From the NCBI RefSeq assembly GCF_021699195.1, contig NZ_SSXE01000035.1, positions 1 to 64,000 on the forward strand: a stretch of DNA of 64,000 nt, read 5' to 3'. The notes under the pieces were generated by a model. It was not told where the DNA came from, ran no database searches, and saw nothing but the letters and a program-made list of their open reading frames with translations. Of the stretch, positions 1 through 8,016 are shown piece after piece. The DNA is from Nonomuraea sp. MG754425. GTDB lineage: Bacteria; Actinomycetota; Actinomycetes; Streptosporangiales; Streptosporangiaceae. The position numbers and the translations under genes are program-made. Positions within the stretch are counted from its first letter, which is position 1. Each line of letters opens with the position of its first letter.

Positions 1-1
1 G

Positions 2-961
2 GTGATGGTCGCGCTTGCGGTGTGGGGGTGGGGCGGCGGGCGGGTCCCGCTGCCGGGCCCGGCCGCGGAGAGCGCGCAGGAGGCCGGCCGGCCACCCGCC
101 ACCGGCCCGGCCGGCGGTGACGTGCTCGGCGACCGGCGCACCGCCGACCCGTGCGCCCTGCTGAGCCCCGCCTCGCTGGCCCGGTTCGGCCGTACCGAAC
201 TCGACCCCGCCTACGGCAACTTCGACCGGTGCGACGTCCTCGTCCGTCCCCCGTCCGACACCGTCGTGGACGTGCGGGCGGACCTCAACCTCGATCCCCC
301 GCCCGAGCAGGTGGCAGCGGCCAGGACCACGGGGGTCGTCACGGTGGTCGAGGACCCGGGCGAGAGCCACGCCTGCAACCGCACGCTGATCCTCGGCGGA
401 GTCGCCGACACCACGATCACGGTCACCGCGAAACGCGACGACGACGGCGAGGCCGCGCTGTGCGAGATCGCCGACGCCGCCACCGACGACGCCGTGCGCA
501 CGCTCAACCGGGGCCCGCTCGCCCGCCGCTCCCCCGGCTTCCCGCCCACGTCCCTGGCCCGGCAGGACGCCTGCACGCTGCTGCCCGCCCGGGCGCTGGA
601 GATCGTGCCCGGCATCGACGCCGCCGACCCGGACCGCGGCTACGGCGGATGGGTCTGCGGGTGGGTGAGCACCACCAGCGACGTCCACCTCGACCTGCGC
701 TTCGACCAGGGCCGGCCGCCGGACGCGACGGGTGGGGCCGCGACACGGCTCAGCGGTTTGCGCGCGTACGTGCGCCCCGAGGCCGAGGGGCACGAGACCT
801 GCCTCGCGCAGATCGTCTACCGCACCTACGGCGACCGGCACGGCCGGCGGGCCGCCGAGACCGTGCGTGTCCTGGTGGGCGGGTCGCGCCCGATGCGGGA
901 GCTGTGCCGGATGGCCACCGGCCTGGCGGGCGCGGCGGCGTCCCGGCTGCCACCCGCGTGA
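2..961 (+). CDS. DUF3558-like two-domain exported protein, possibly missing its 5' end
   Basis: The frame is open from the window edge, with a GTG at base 2 and an ATG at base 5, so the true start may lie upstream. After a short hydrophobic, Gly/Pro-rich leader come two related segments. The first begins DPCALLSPASL near residue 50 and the second DACTLLPARAL near residue 190. Each holds spaced cysteines that could form disulfides. This Asp-x-Cys-x-Leu-Leu pattern resembles the actinobacterial DUF3558 lipoprotein family, here duplicated. No lipobox is visible, which fits a missing N-terminus. The function is unknown; the FHA gene follows after 76 bases on the same strand. Confidence 0.6.
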   Translation: MMVALAVWGWGGGRVPLPGPAAESAQEAGRPPATGPAGGDVLGDRRTADPCALLSPASLARFGRTELDPAYGNFDRCDVLVRPPSDTVVDVRADLNLDPPPEQVAAARTTGVVTVVEDPGESHACNRTLILGGVADTTITVTAKRDDDGEAALCEIADAATDDAVRTLNRGPLARRSPGFPPTSLARQDACTLLPARALEIVPGIDAADPDRGYGGWVCGWVSTTSDVHLDLRFDQGRPPDATGGAATRLSGLRAYVRPEAEGHETCLAQIVYRTYGDRHGRRAAETVRVLVGGSRPMRELCRMATGLAGAAASRLPPA

Positions 962-1037
962 TCCCCGGCCAGGGCCGTCCGGGAGGGGTCCCGGCGGGGG
1001 GCGGGGAGCCTGGGAGCGTACGAGAGGGAGGATGGCG

Positions 1038-1814
1038 ATGAAGATCCCTGACAGCCTCGCCAGAGGCGTCGCGCCCGCACGTCCGGGCACGCTGCACGCC
1101 CGCTCGGTCAGCGGCGGCGTCGAGGTGCCGCCCCGGCAGGGCCGGACCGTGCGGTTCGGCCGGGGGGAGCGGCCTGATGTGGATCTGTGCGTCGGGGAGG
1201 ACGATCTGTGGGTCAGCCGCCGGCACGGCGAGCTGACCTACCGCGAGCAGCGCTGGTGGCTGCGCAACACCGGGCAGCAGCTCCTGCGGCTGCCCAGGGG
1301 CCGGCTGATGCACGCGACGACCGAGGCGTTCCCGCTGGCACCCGGTTACACGCCGGTGTTCGTGCGCGGGTCGGGCTTCCGCGAGCACCTGGTGGAGCTG
1401 TACGTCACCGGCCACGACGACGAGCGCACCCCGCGCCGCCGGGCGCCGACGCTGCCGCCGCGAAGGTGGCCGCTGGACGAGGACGAGCGGCTGCTGCTGG
1501 TCGTGCTGGGCCAGCGGTACCTGCTGTACGAGGAGGGCCCGCACCCGCTGTCCTACCGGCAGGCGGCCGAGCAGCTCGCCGGTCTGCGGCCCGGCGGCGA
1601 CTGGCGGGAACGCAGGATCGAGAACCGGATCGAGACCGTGCGCCGCCGCCTGGACGCGGGCGGGTTCCCGTACCCGCTGACCCACGACAGGTCGTCGGGC
1701 GGGCCGTCGGACAACCTGCTGCACAACCTGCTGCGCGGGCTGGTGGAGTCGACGACGCTGGTGCCGCCCGATCTCGACCTGCTGGAGGAGGACGACGAGG
1801 GCCGGGCCGGCTGA
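1038..1814 (+). CDS. FHA domain protein with a C-terminal helical region
   Basis: This is a 258-residue cytoplasmic protein. The first half carries the forkhead-associated phosphothreonine-binding signature: a FGRGERPDVDL segment followed by the conserved SRRHGEL core (about residues 45-70). The C-terminal half (about residues 150-250) is charged and helical and includes an arginine-rich stretch ending in IETVRRRL, which looks like a winged-helix DNA-binding domain. The ATG at 1038 is preferred over the one at 1032, because GGGAGG at 1026-1031 then lies six bases upstream. FHA proteins usually read Ser/Thr kinase signals; no kinase is in view. Confidence 0.8.
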   Translation: MKIPDSLARGVAPARPGTLHARSVSGGVEVPPRQGRTVRFGRGERPDVDLCVGEDDLWVSRRHGELTYREQRWWLRNTGQQLLRLPRGRLMHATTEAFPLAPGYTPVFVRGSGFREHLVELYVTGHDDERTPRRRAPTLPPRRWPLDEDERLLLVVLGQRYLLYEEGPHPLSYRQAAEQLAGLRPGGDWRERRIENRIETVRRRLDAGGFPYPLTHDRSSGGPSDNLLHNLLRGLVESTTLVPPDLDLLEEDDEGRAG

Positions 1815-1816
1815 CG

Positions 1817-1836
1817 GGCCCCTGTCCCCGGGGGCC
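1817..1836. terminator. Hairpin between convergent genes
   Basis: GGCCCC (1817-1822) and GGGGCC (1831-1836) can pair across an 8-base loop, directly after the FHA stop and before the convergent VOC stop. There is no T-run. It probably serves as a bidirectional terminator. Confidence 0.4.
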
Positions 1837-1840
1837 GGGT

Positions 1841-2230
1841 TCAGCGCTGGTCGCGGCGCAGGGGGTGGTCGTCCGGGACCTCGACCAGGACGAGGCGGTG
1901 CCCGTCGGGGTCGGCGATCCACGCCTCGACCAGCCCCCAGGGCTCCAGGCGGGCCGCGCGCAGCACGGTCACGCCCGCCGCGCGCAGCCGGTCCTCCTCC
2001 AGCGCCACGTCACGCACCTGGAGCCAGAGCGACACGCCCGGCCCGGCGGCCCCGTCCGCGGCGCTCCCCGACAGTTCGAGGAAGCCCTGGCCCAGGAAGA
2101 AGACCACGCCCGGGTGCTCGGGCGGGCCGAACTCGCGGTAGACGGCCAGCCCGAGGGTCTCGCCGTAGAAACGGCGGCTGCGTGCGTGGTCACCGGGACG
2201 CAGCAGCACGCGACTGCTCAGCACTTCCAT
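1841..2230 (-). CDS. VOC-superfamily (glyoxalase/bleomycin-resistance-like) protein
   Basis: This 129-residue protein is the usual size for a single-chain VOC protein with two beta-alpha-beta-beta-beta modules. It opens with SSRVLLRPGDHARSRRFYGE, the typical first module, and ends with a WIADPDGHRLVLVE strand typical of the second. The metal-ligand pattern of true glyoxalase I is not clearly complete, so the substrate is unknown. The start is an ATG with an upstream AAGGGG. It could be a dioxygenase-like enzyme or a drug-binding protein. Confidence 0.8.
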   Translation of the reverse strand: MEVLSSRVLLRPGDHARSRRFYGETLGLAVYREFGPPEHPGVVFFLGQGFLELSGSAADGAAGPGVSLWLQVRDVALEEDRLRAAGVTVLRAARLEPWGLVEAWIADPDGHRLVLVEVPDDHPLRRDQR

Positions 2231-2286
2231 GCCGGACCCCTTCCCCGCGTCCGGCCGGGGAAAGCCCTCCGGGGCCGATCATCGTG

Positions 2287-4533
2287 TCACACGACCGCCC
2301 CCGATCCCCGGGGCGTGCGCGGGGCCTTCGGCCCGGCCGGCATCGGCGCCGGCCGGCGGTCGAAGCGGCCGAGCAGGATCGCCGTCGGGCCGGCCACGAA
2401 CGCCGAGGACAGCGTGCCCGTCACGATGCCGGCCACCAGCGCGATCGCGAAGTCGCGCAGCGAGTCGCCGCCGAAGGCCATGAGCGCGAGCAGGATGAAC
2501 AGCGCGCCGAGGCCGGTGTTCACCGTGCGCGGCACGGTCTGCAGGATCGCGGCGTTCACCGAGACGGCCAGCGGCTCGCCCCGGCGGGCCGCCCACAGCT
2601 CCCTGACCCGGTCGAACACCACCACCTTGTCGTTGACCGAGTAGCCGACGACGGTCAGCGCCGCGGCCAGGAACACGCCGTCCACCGGCTTGCCCAGCCA
2701 GGCGAACAGGCCCGCCACCACGACCACGTCCAGCAGCAGCGCCAGCACGGCCGAGGCGGCGAACGTCCACCGGAACCTGGCCGCCAGGTACACAAGCTGC
2801 ATGGCCACGGCCACGCCGAGCGCGACGAGGGCGTTGCGGCGCAGTTCCGCGCCCAGGCTGGGGCCGATGAACTCCTCGCTCCGCTTGGTGACCTCGCCCG
2901 CCTGGGCCTCCAGCTCCTGCTCGATCCTGGCGACCTCGTCGAGGCCGAGCCGGGCGGCGCGGACCGAGACGCCGTCGTCGCCCGCCTGCACCACCGCCGT
3001 GGGGAATCCGGCCCGCGCGACCGCCTCCCCCGCCGCCTCCGGCGAGATCGGCCTGGACGTGGCGAACTCGACCAGCCGCCCGCCGGTGAACTCCACGCCG
3101 AAGTTCAGCCCGCGCGCCACCAACCCGGTGACCGCCACCGCCGCCAGCCCGCCCGCGACGCCCAGCCACACCCTGCCGTGGCGCATGAGCTGCGGGTTCC
3201 TGCGGGTCAGCCAGGTTCGTACGGAACCGGCGGAGCCGAGCCCGGACAGCCGCGGCCCGATCCGGCCCATGACGGCCTGGGTGAGCACGCGGGTGATGAG
3301 CATGGCCGAGACCAGCGAGGCCAGCACGCCGACCGCCAGCGTCACGCCGAAGCCCTTGACCGGGCCGGAGGCCAGCCAGAACAGCAGCCCGGCGGCGATC
3401 AGGGTGGTGACGTTGGAGTCGGCGATCGCGCTCCAGGCGTTCCTGAACCCTCGGTCGAGCGCGCCCCGCAGGCCGCCGCGACCGGGCGTCCGCAGGTACT
3501 CCTCCCTGGCCCGTTCGAAGACCAGCACGTTGGCGTCGATGGCCATGCCGATCGCCAGCACGAACCCGGCCAGCCCCGGCAGGGTGAACGTCGCGCCCAT
3601 CGCCACCAGCGCCGCGTACGAGATGACGCCGTAGCAGAGCAGGGCGACCACCGACAGCAGCCCGGCCAGCCGGTAGACGGCCACGATGAACACGGCGGTC
3701 AGGAGCAGCCCGGCGACCGCCGCCCTGGCGCTGGCGTCGATGGCCGCCGCGCCGAGCGTCGGGCCGACCGTCCGCTGCTCGACCAGGTCGAGCGGGACGG
3801 GCAGCGCGCCGCCCTTGATCAGCACGGCCAGGTCGCGGGCCTCCTCGTGCGTGAAGGAGCCGGTGATCTGGGCGGACCCGCCCGGGATCCCGGTGCGGCA
3901 GGGCACGGACGGGTCGAGCGGCGGCGAGGAGATGACCTCCTTGTCGAGCACGATGGCGATCCGCCGCCCGGGGTCGTTCTGCGGCCGGCAGGCCGCCTCC
4001 CCGGTGAGCCGCTGCCAGGCCGCCTGGTCGCGGAAGTCGAGGCTCACCCACCAGCCGGGGCCGCGCTGGGGGTCGCTCTGCTCGGCGGCGTCGCTCACCC
4101 CGTCGCCGGTGATGGCCGCGGGGCCGAGTTCGAGCGGCACGCCCCGCTCGTCGCGTACCGCGCTCGCGTCTGCGGGCTCGGCGAGGCCGAGCACCGGGTG
4201 GAAGGCGAGTTGCGCGGTACGGCCGATGACCTCGGCGGCCTGGCGCGGGTCGAGCACGCCGGGCAGCTCGACGATGATCCGCCGCTCGCCGGAGCGGACC
4301 AGGGTGGGATCGACGACGCCGAGCGCGTCGGCCCGCTGGCGCAACACGTTGAGCGCGCGGTCGGTGGCCGCGGCGTCGGCGGCGACGGTGGGGGTGCTCC
4401 TCGTCTCGAAGACGAGCTGGGTGCCGCCGCGCAGGTCGAGGCCCAGACGGGGCGAGAGGGCCAGAGTGAGCGCTAATGAGATCGCGATGACGGCACACGC
4501 CGTCAGCGCGCGCCAGAACGGCGCACGGAACAT
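2287..4533 (-). CDS. secDF: SecD-SecF fusion, protein translocation auxiliary subunit
   Basis: This 748-residue membrane protein joins SecD and SecF, which drive the late steps of Sec export using the proton gradient. The SecD half begins with one membrane helix followed by LGLDLRGGTQLVFE, then the P1 periplasmic domain, then a five-helix block (about residues 260-430). The SecF half starts near residue 450 with an NFGVEFTGGRLVEF motif and ends with its own five helices. The ATG at 4533 has GGAGG five bases upstream; a GTG further out (4545) is less likely. Many actinobacteria have separate secD and secF genes, so this fused copy may be an extra paralogue. Confidence 0.9.
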   Translation of the reverse strand: MFRAPFWRALTACAVIAISLALTLALSPRLGLDLRGGTQLVFETRSTPTVAADAAATDRALNVLRQRADALGVVDPTLVRSGERRIIVELPGVLDPRQAAEVIGRTAQLAFHPVLGLAEPADASAVRDERGVPLELGPAAITGDGVSDAAEQSDPQRGPGWWVSLDFRDQAAWQRLTGEAACRPQNDPGRRIAIVLDKEVISSPPLDPSVPCRTGIPGGSAQITGSFTHEEARDLAVLIKGGALPVPLDLVEQRTVGPTLGAAAIDASARAAVAGLLLTAVFIVAVYRLAGLLSVVALLCYGVISYAALVAMGATFTLPGLAGFVLAIGMAIDANVLVFERAREEYLRTPGRGGLRGALDRGFRNAWSAIADSNVTTLIAAGLLFWLASGPVKGFGVTLAVGVLASLVSAMLITRVLTQAVMGRIGPRLSGLGSAGSVRTWLTRRNPQLMRHGRVWLGVAGGLAAVAVTGLVARGLNFGVEFTGGRLVEFATSRPISPEAAGEAVARAGFPTAVVQAGDDGVSVRAARLGLDEVARIEQELEAQAGEVTKRSEEFIGPSLGAELRRNALVALGVAVAMQLVYLAARFRWTFAASAVLALLLDVVVVAGLFAWLGKPVDGVFLAAALTVVGYSVNDKVVVFDRVRELWAARRGEPLAVSVNAAILQTVPRTVNTGLGALFILLALMAFGGDSLRDFAIALVAGIVTGTLSSAFVAGPTAILLGRFDRRPAPMPAGPKAPRTPRGSGAVV

Positions 4534-4570
4534 GGAAGCCTCCACAGGCTGAAGGTGCGAAAGGGGATCT

Positions 4571-4936
4571 TCAGTGCCCTGTGGAGGGAGGCGCGCGGGC
4601 CGCCGCCGCGAGGGGGCGGCGAGCCGTGGGGACGTCGAGAGGCGGCTCGGGGACGACGGCGGCCCCCGACGGGCGCGTGCCGGGCGGCCCGGCCGCGAGG
4701 GTCGCGCCCGTGACGCCGCCGCCGGGGCCGCCCTGCCAGGCGCGCAACTCCGGAGCCGGATGCGGGACCTGCTGCATCCCGGAGGGCTGCGGCTCGGCCC
4801 GCCAGGTCGCGGCGTGCACGGCGGGCACCGCCCCGGCCTGCTGGACGGCCTGCGCGGGCGCGGCGGCCGGCAACAACCACGACAGGAGGAGGAGCAGCGC
4901 GGCGGGCAGCCTCACGGGCAGCCTGGTGCGGCGCAT
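4571..4936 (-). CDS. Small exported Ala/Pro-rich protein
   Basis: This is a predicted 121-residue protein with a clear Sec signal peptide: a positive N-terminus (MRRTRLPVRLP), a Leu-rich core, and a probable cleavage site after AAAPAQA near residue 29. The mature part is low-complexity, rich in Ala, Pro and Gly, with no recognisable domain. It ends 37 bases upstream of the SecD-SecF start on the same strand, so the two may be co-transcribed. No strong ribosome binding site is visible. The composition could also arise by chance in such GC-rich DNA, so it is a moderate call. Confidence 0.5.
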   Translation of the reverse strand: MRRTRLPVRLPAALLLLLSWLLPAAAPAQAVQQAGAVPAVHAATWRAEPQPSGMQQVPHPAPELRAWQGGPGGGVTGATLAAGPPGTRPSGAAVVPEPPLDVPTARRPLAAAARAPPSTGH

Positions 4937-4980
4937 GTCACCCCCTCACTCGTGGCCTCCAACCTAGCGCGTCGGGGCCA

Positions 4981-5520
4981 CTACGCCTTGCCGCCGTAGG
5001 TGAGGACGACGATGCCCGACGCGAAGCGGGTCGTCTCCAGCAGGTCGAAGTGGGTCAGGTCGAGGCCGTCGAGCAGCCGGTCGCCGCCGCCCGCGATGAC
5101 GGGGAACACCCACAGGTGCAGCTCGTCGAGCAGCTTGTTCGCGATCAGCGTGCGGTCGAGCACGCCGCTGCCGAACTTGAGGATGTCGCGTCCAGGCTGC
5201 CGCTTCAGCTCGGCGACGGCGGTGGCGACGTCGCCCTCGATCAGCCTGCCGTTCCAGGCGTCGGCCTTGTCGAGCGTGGTGGAGGCGACGTAGGTGGGCA
5301 GGCCGTTGATGTGGTCGGTGTACTCGTCGCCGGAGCGGGCGCCCCACGTCTCGGCGAAACCCTCGTACGTCTCCCGGCCCAGCAGCAGCGCGTCCGCCGA
5401 GAACAGCAGCTTCGCGGCGTAGCCCCGGTGCTCCTCGTCCCAGTACGGCGAGCCCCAGACGTGCGGGTCGCCGATGACGCCGTCCAGGGTGACGAACGTG
5501 GACTCGACCAGCTTCCTCAT
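4981..5520 (-). CDS. Dihydrofolate reductase-family protein (RibD C-terminal-like)
   Basis: The 179-residue protein has the Rossmann-like fold of the RibD C-terminal/DHFR superfamily. It starts MRKLVESTFVTLDGVIG, has the nucleotide-binding stretch ALLLGRETYEGF near residue 47, a KFGSGVLDRTL strand-loop near residue 115, and a FPVIAGGGDRL glycine-rich segment near residue 140. These small stand-alone proteins are NADPH-dependent reductases of unknown substrate, common in actinobacteria. GAGGAGA lies five bases before the ATG. It has no riboflavin-gene context here. Confidence 0.85.
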   Translation of the reverse strand: MRKLVESTFVTLDGVIGDPHVWGSPYWDEEHRGYAAKLLFSADALLLGRETYEGFAETWGARSGDEYTDHINGLPTYVASTTLDKADAWNGRLIEGDVATAVAELKRQPGRDILKFGSGVLDRTLIANKLLDELHLWVFPVIAGGGDRLLDGLDLTHFDLLETTRFASGIVVLTYGGKA

Positions 5521-5625
5521 CGTGTTCTCCTCGGGTCGTGCCTTGGTGTCGATGAGGTAAGACTGGCCGCCGCCGCTTACCGAATCCTGCCGGTATTCTT
5601 ACGGCCGCCCGCTCAGGGGCCGTCA

Positions 5626-5670
5626 GCTCATGGGCGCTCGGCTCATGGGCGCTCGGCTCATGGGCGCTCG
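5626..5670. repeat. Three perfect 15-bp tandem repeats
   Basis: GCTCATGGGCGCTCG is repeated three times head to tail (5626-5640, 5641-5655, 5656-5670). The methyltransferase stop codon lies in the third unit, so the other copies form the 3' flank of that gene. Slippage could lengthen or shorten the array without changing the protein. Confidence 0.9.
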
Positions 5671-6383
5671 GCGACGAAGACGAACTCCTTGCCGGGACGG
5701 TCGGGCGCGTCCCTGACCTCCTTCAGGTCGTAGCCGTGCGCCGCCAGGTCGGCCTCGACCTCCGCGCGCTCGCGGAAGCGCAGCGTGGAGTGGGAGGTCA
5801 GCACCTCGCCGTCGGAGGCGAAGACGACGGTGGTGCGGAAGGTGACCAGCGGGCCGCTGACGTCGAGCAGGTCGTGCCACCGCTCGACGCGGCCCGTTCC
5901 CGGGATCTCGACGGCCTGGTGGGTCTCCTGCCGGGTCCAGCCGAGCCAGGCGCGCCGGGCCGGGTCGCGGGTCTCGAGCACCAGGCGGCCCCCCGGTCGC
6001 AGCGACCCGTGCACGGCGCTCAGGGCGGCCTGCCAGTCGTCCGGTCCGGCGATCGCCTGGGCCACGTTGCCCGTCATGGTGGCGAGGTCGGCGCGCAGCG
6101 GCGGCAGGGCTCCGGCGTCGCCGTGGATCCAGCGCACCCGTCCGGCATGCGGCTTGGCGCGGGCGACGGCGAGCGAGGCCGCGGCCGGGTCGAGGCCCGT
6201 CACCTCGATGCCCCGGGCGGCCAGCAGCAGCGCGAGCGTGCCGGTGCCGCAGCCGACGTCCAGCACGTGGCGCGCGCCCAGTTCCGCGGCGATGGCGAGG
6301 TAGGCGTCGAGGTCGCCGCGATCGGCCTCCAGCGCGTCGTAGACCGCGGCCAGCCGGGGGTGGGCGAAGATCGCGTCGGGCAT
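5658..6383 (-). CDS. Class I SAM-dependent methyltransferase
   Basis: This 241-residue protein has the class I Rossmann methyltransferase layout. Motif I is VLDVGCGTGTLALLLA near residue 41, followed by an acidic loop GLDPAAAS near residue 62 and an LRPGGRLVLE motif near residue 130. The C-terminal third (after about residue 150) has a beta-sandwich-like segment ending in VFVAERP, typical of small-molecule methyltransferases annotated as YcgJ- or UbiE-like. The substrate is unknown. Its stop codon is embedded in a 15-bp tandem repeat. Confidence 0.85.
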   Translation of the reverse strand: MPDAIFAHPRLAAVYDALEADRGDLDAYLAIAAELGARHVLDVGCGTGTLALLLAARGIEVTGLDPAAASLAVARAKPHAGRVRWIHGDAGALPPLRADLATMTGNVAQAIAGPDDWQAALSAVHGSLRPGGRLVLETRDPARRAWLGWTRQETHQAVEIPGTGRVERWHDLLDVSGPLVTFRTTVVFASDGEVLTSHSTLRFRERAEVEADLAAHGYDLKEVRDAPDRPGKEFVFVAERP

Positions 6384-6575
6384 GCGGTCACGTTACGCGG
6401 CCGGGGACGGGCGGCGCGACGCAATATCCCGGCTGCCCCCTCCGGGGCCGGGGGACGGTTATCCTCGATCGGTCATGAGCCTCACGATCACCGGCGGCGC
6501 GATCGCCGCGTCCGACCTGCCCGCCGGCTCCGTCCGGGTCGCCGGGCCACGTTTCGGCACGTCCGGGTGCGCCCG

Positions 6576-7322
6576 GTGAGCCCCGCCGTGCACGCCTACC
6601 TCAGGGCGGCGGCCGGGCCCGGGGCGCTGCGGGCCGGGCCGTTCCTGATCCGGTTCGACACGCACGACGACGCGCCGCCGTTCAACTACGCCATCCCCGA
6701 CGACACCGCCTCGCCCACCCCGGGCGAGGTCGCCGCGCTGGTGGCGGCCTTCCGCGAGCGCTCGCGGATGCCGAGGCTGGAGTACGTCCCGCAGGCCGCG
6801 CCGGGGGTGGAGGCCGCGCTGCTGGCCGCCGGGTTCGTGCCGGAGGGGCGTTACCCGCTGCTGGTGTGCCCGCCGGACGAGGTCGTGGCCGCGTCCGCGC
6901 CGCCGGACGTGCGGGTGCGGCTCGTGTCCGGCGACGCCGAGCTGTGGCAGGTGGCCCGGGTCATGCACGAGGCGTTCGACGCGCCGGAGGCCGGCGAGCA
7001 CGACGTGGCCCGGCTGCGCCGGATCCTGACCGGCGGCGGGCTCGTGGCCGCCGCCGTCGATGACGCGTCCGGGCAGGTCGTGGGCGGCGGGCAGCTCGGC
7101 CGGCCGCACGAGGGGGTCGCCGAGGTGGCGGGCATCGCGGTACTGCCCACGCACCGGCGGCGGGGGCTCGCGGGGGCGATCACCGCCCTGCTGACCCGCG
7201 AAGGGGCTCGGGCCGGGGTCGGCCGGCCGTTCCTCACCCCGGCCGACGACGCGGCGGCCCGCGTGTACGCCCGGGTGGGCTACCGGCAGGTGGGCGAGGC
7301 ACTCCACATCTCCCTCCCCTGA
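6576..7322 (+). CDS. GNAT-family N-acetyltransferase
   Basis: This is a roughly 248-residue acyltransferase. The C-terminal half is a GNAT domain with the acetyl-CoA pyrophosphate loop TRRRGLAGAI-like motif (THRRRGLAGAI, near residue 190) and a final YARVGYRQVGEA strand. The N-terminal half is less typical and may be a degenerate second GNAT domain. The start is uncertain: the GTG at 6576 overlaps the stop of a 34-codon open frame (6475-6579) by three bases, and a GTG at 6567 is equally in frame. Neither has a good ribosome binding site. Substrate unknown. Confidence 0.75.
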   Translation: MSPAVHAYLRAAAGPGALRAGPFLIRFDTHDDAPPFNYAIPDDTASPTPGEVAALVAAFRERSRMPRLEYVPQAAPGVEAALLAAGFVPEGRYPLLVCPPDEVVAASAPPDVRVRLVSGDAELWQVARVMHEAFDAPEAGEHDVARLRRILTGGGLVAAAVDDASGQVVGGGQLGRPHEGVAEVAGIAVLPTHRRRGLAGAITALLTREGARAGVGRPFLTPADDAAARVYARVGYRQVGEALHISLP

Positions 7323-7338
7323 CCCCCCGGCCGGGCGT

Positions 7339-8016
7339 TCAGCGTGGGGTGGGGTCGTTCGGGGTGGTGTGGCGGGAGATCCAGACCGCGAGCTGGGTGC
7401 GGTCGCGGAGGCCGAGTTTGCGCAGGCAGCTCGAGATGTGGTTCTTGGCCGTGCCCTCCGTGATGTGCAGGCGGCGGGCGATCTCGCGGTTGGCCGCTCC
7501 CGCGCCGATGAGCAGCGCGATCTCGTACTCGCGCTCGGACAGCCCGCCGGGCGGCCCCTGGGGCCGGGTCATCGGGGCGGGAGCGGCGCGCAGCAGGCCG
7601 ACGAGCCGCTCGCTCGCCGCGCCGCCGAGCACGGTCTCGCCGCGCGCGGCCCGCCGGATGGCGGACACCAGGTCGTCCGGCGGGGTGTCCTTCAGCAGGT
7701 AGCCCTTGGCTCCCGCGCGCAGCCCGCCGAAGATGTAGTCGTCGTCGTCGAACGTGGTCAGGATGACCGGCGCGACCTCCGGGAACCGCTCGCGCAGCAG
7801 GCCGACGAGTTGCACGCCGTCCATGCCGGGCATGCGCGCGTCCACGAGGGCGACCTGGGGCCGTAGGCCGTCCGGCGTGCCGGCCAGCCAGGTCAGCGCC
7901 TCCTCGCCGCCGCCGGCCGTGGCGGCGACCTCGATGCCGGGCTCGATCTCCAGGAGTTTGCGCAGGCCCTCGCGCATGAGGATCTGGTCGTCCACCAGCA
8001 GCACCCGGATCGTCAC
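7339..8016 (-). CDS. NarL/LuxR-type response regulator
   Basis: The protein has 225 residues. An N-terminal receiver domain carries the acidic pair in VLLVDDQ, the phospho-acceptor Asp in VALVDARMPGMDG (near residue 56) and the Lys of KGYLLKDTP. A C-terminal LuxR HTH covers LSEREYEIALLIGAGAANRE through the recognition helix GTAKNHISSCLRKL. The GTG start overlaps the kinase stop by four bases (GTGA), so the pair is translationally coupled. It should activate or repress transcription once phosphorylated by the neighbouring kinase. The signal is unknown. Confidence 0.9.
   Translation of the reverse strand: MTIRVLLVDDQILMREGLRKLLEIEPGIEVAATAGGGEEALTWLAGTPDGLRPQVALVDARMPGMDGVQLVGLLRERFPEVAPVILTTFDDDDYIFGGLRAGAKGYLLKDTPPDDLVSAIRRAARGETVLGGAASERLVGLLRAAPAPMTRPQGPPGGLSEREYEIALLIGAGAANREIARRLHITEGTAKNHISSCLRKLGLRDRTQLAVWISRHTTPNDPTPR

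Noticed and set aside
2279..4498. A long (739-residue) minus-strand open frame overlapping SecD-SecF in another frame
   Set aside because: Arg/Gly-rich composition is the usual shadow of a GC-rich gene; the SecDF frame has real domains.
5626..5670. Short tandem repeat considered as a CRISPR fragment
   Set aside because: Units are contiguous with no spacers and there are no cas genes in the window.
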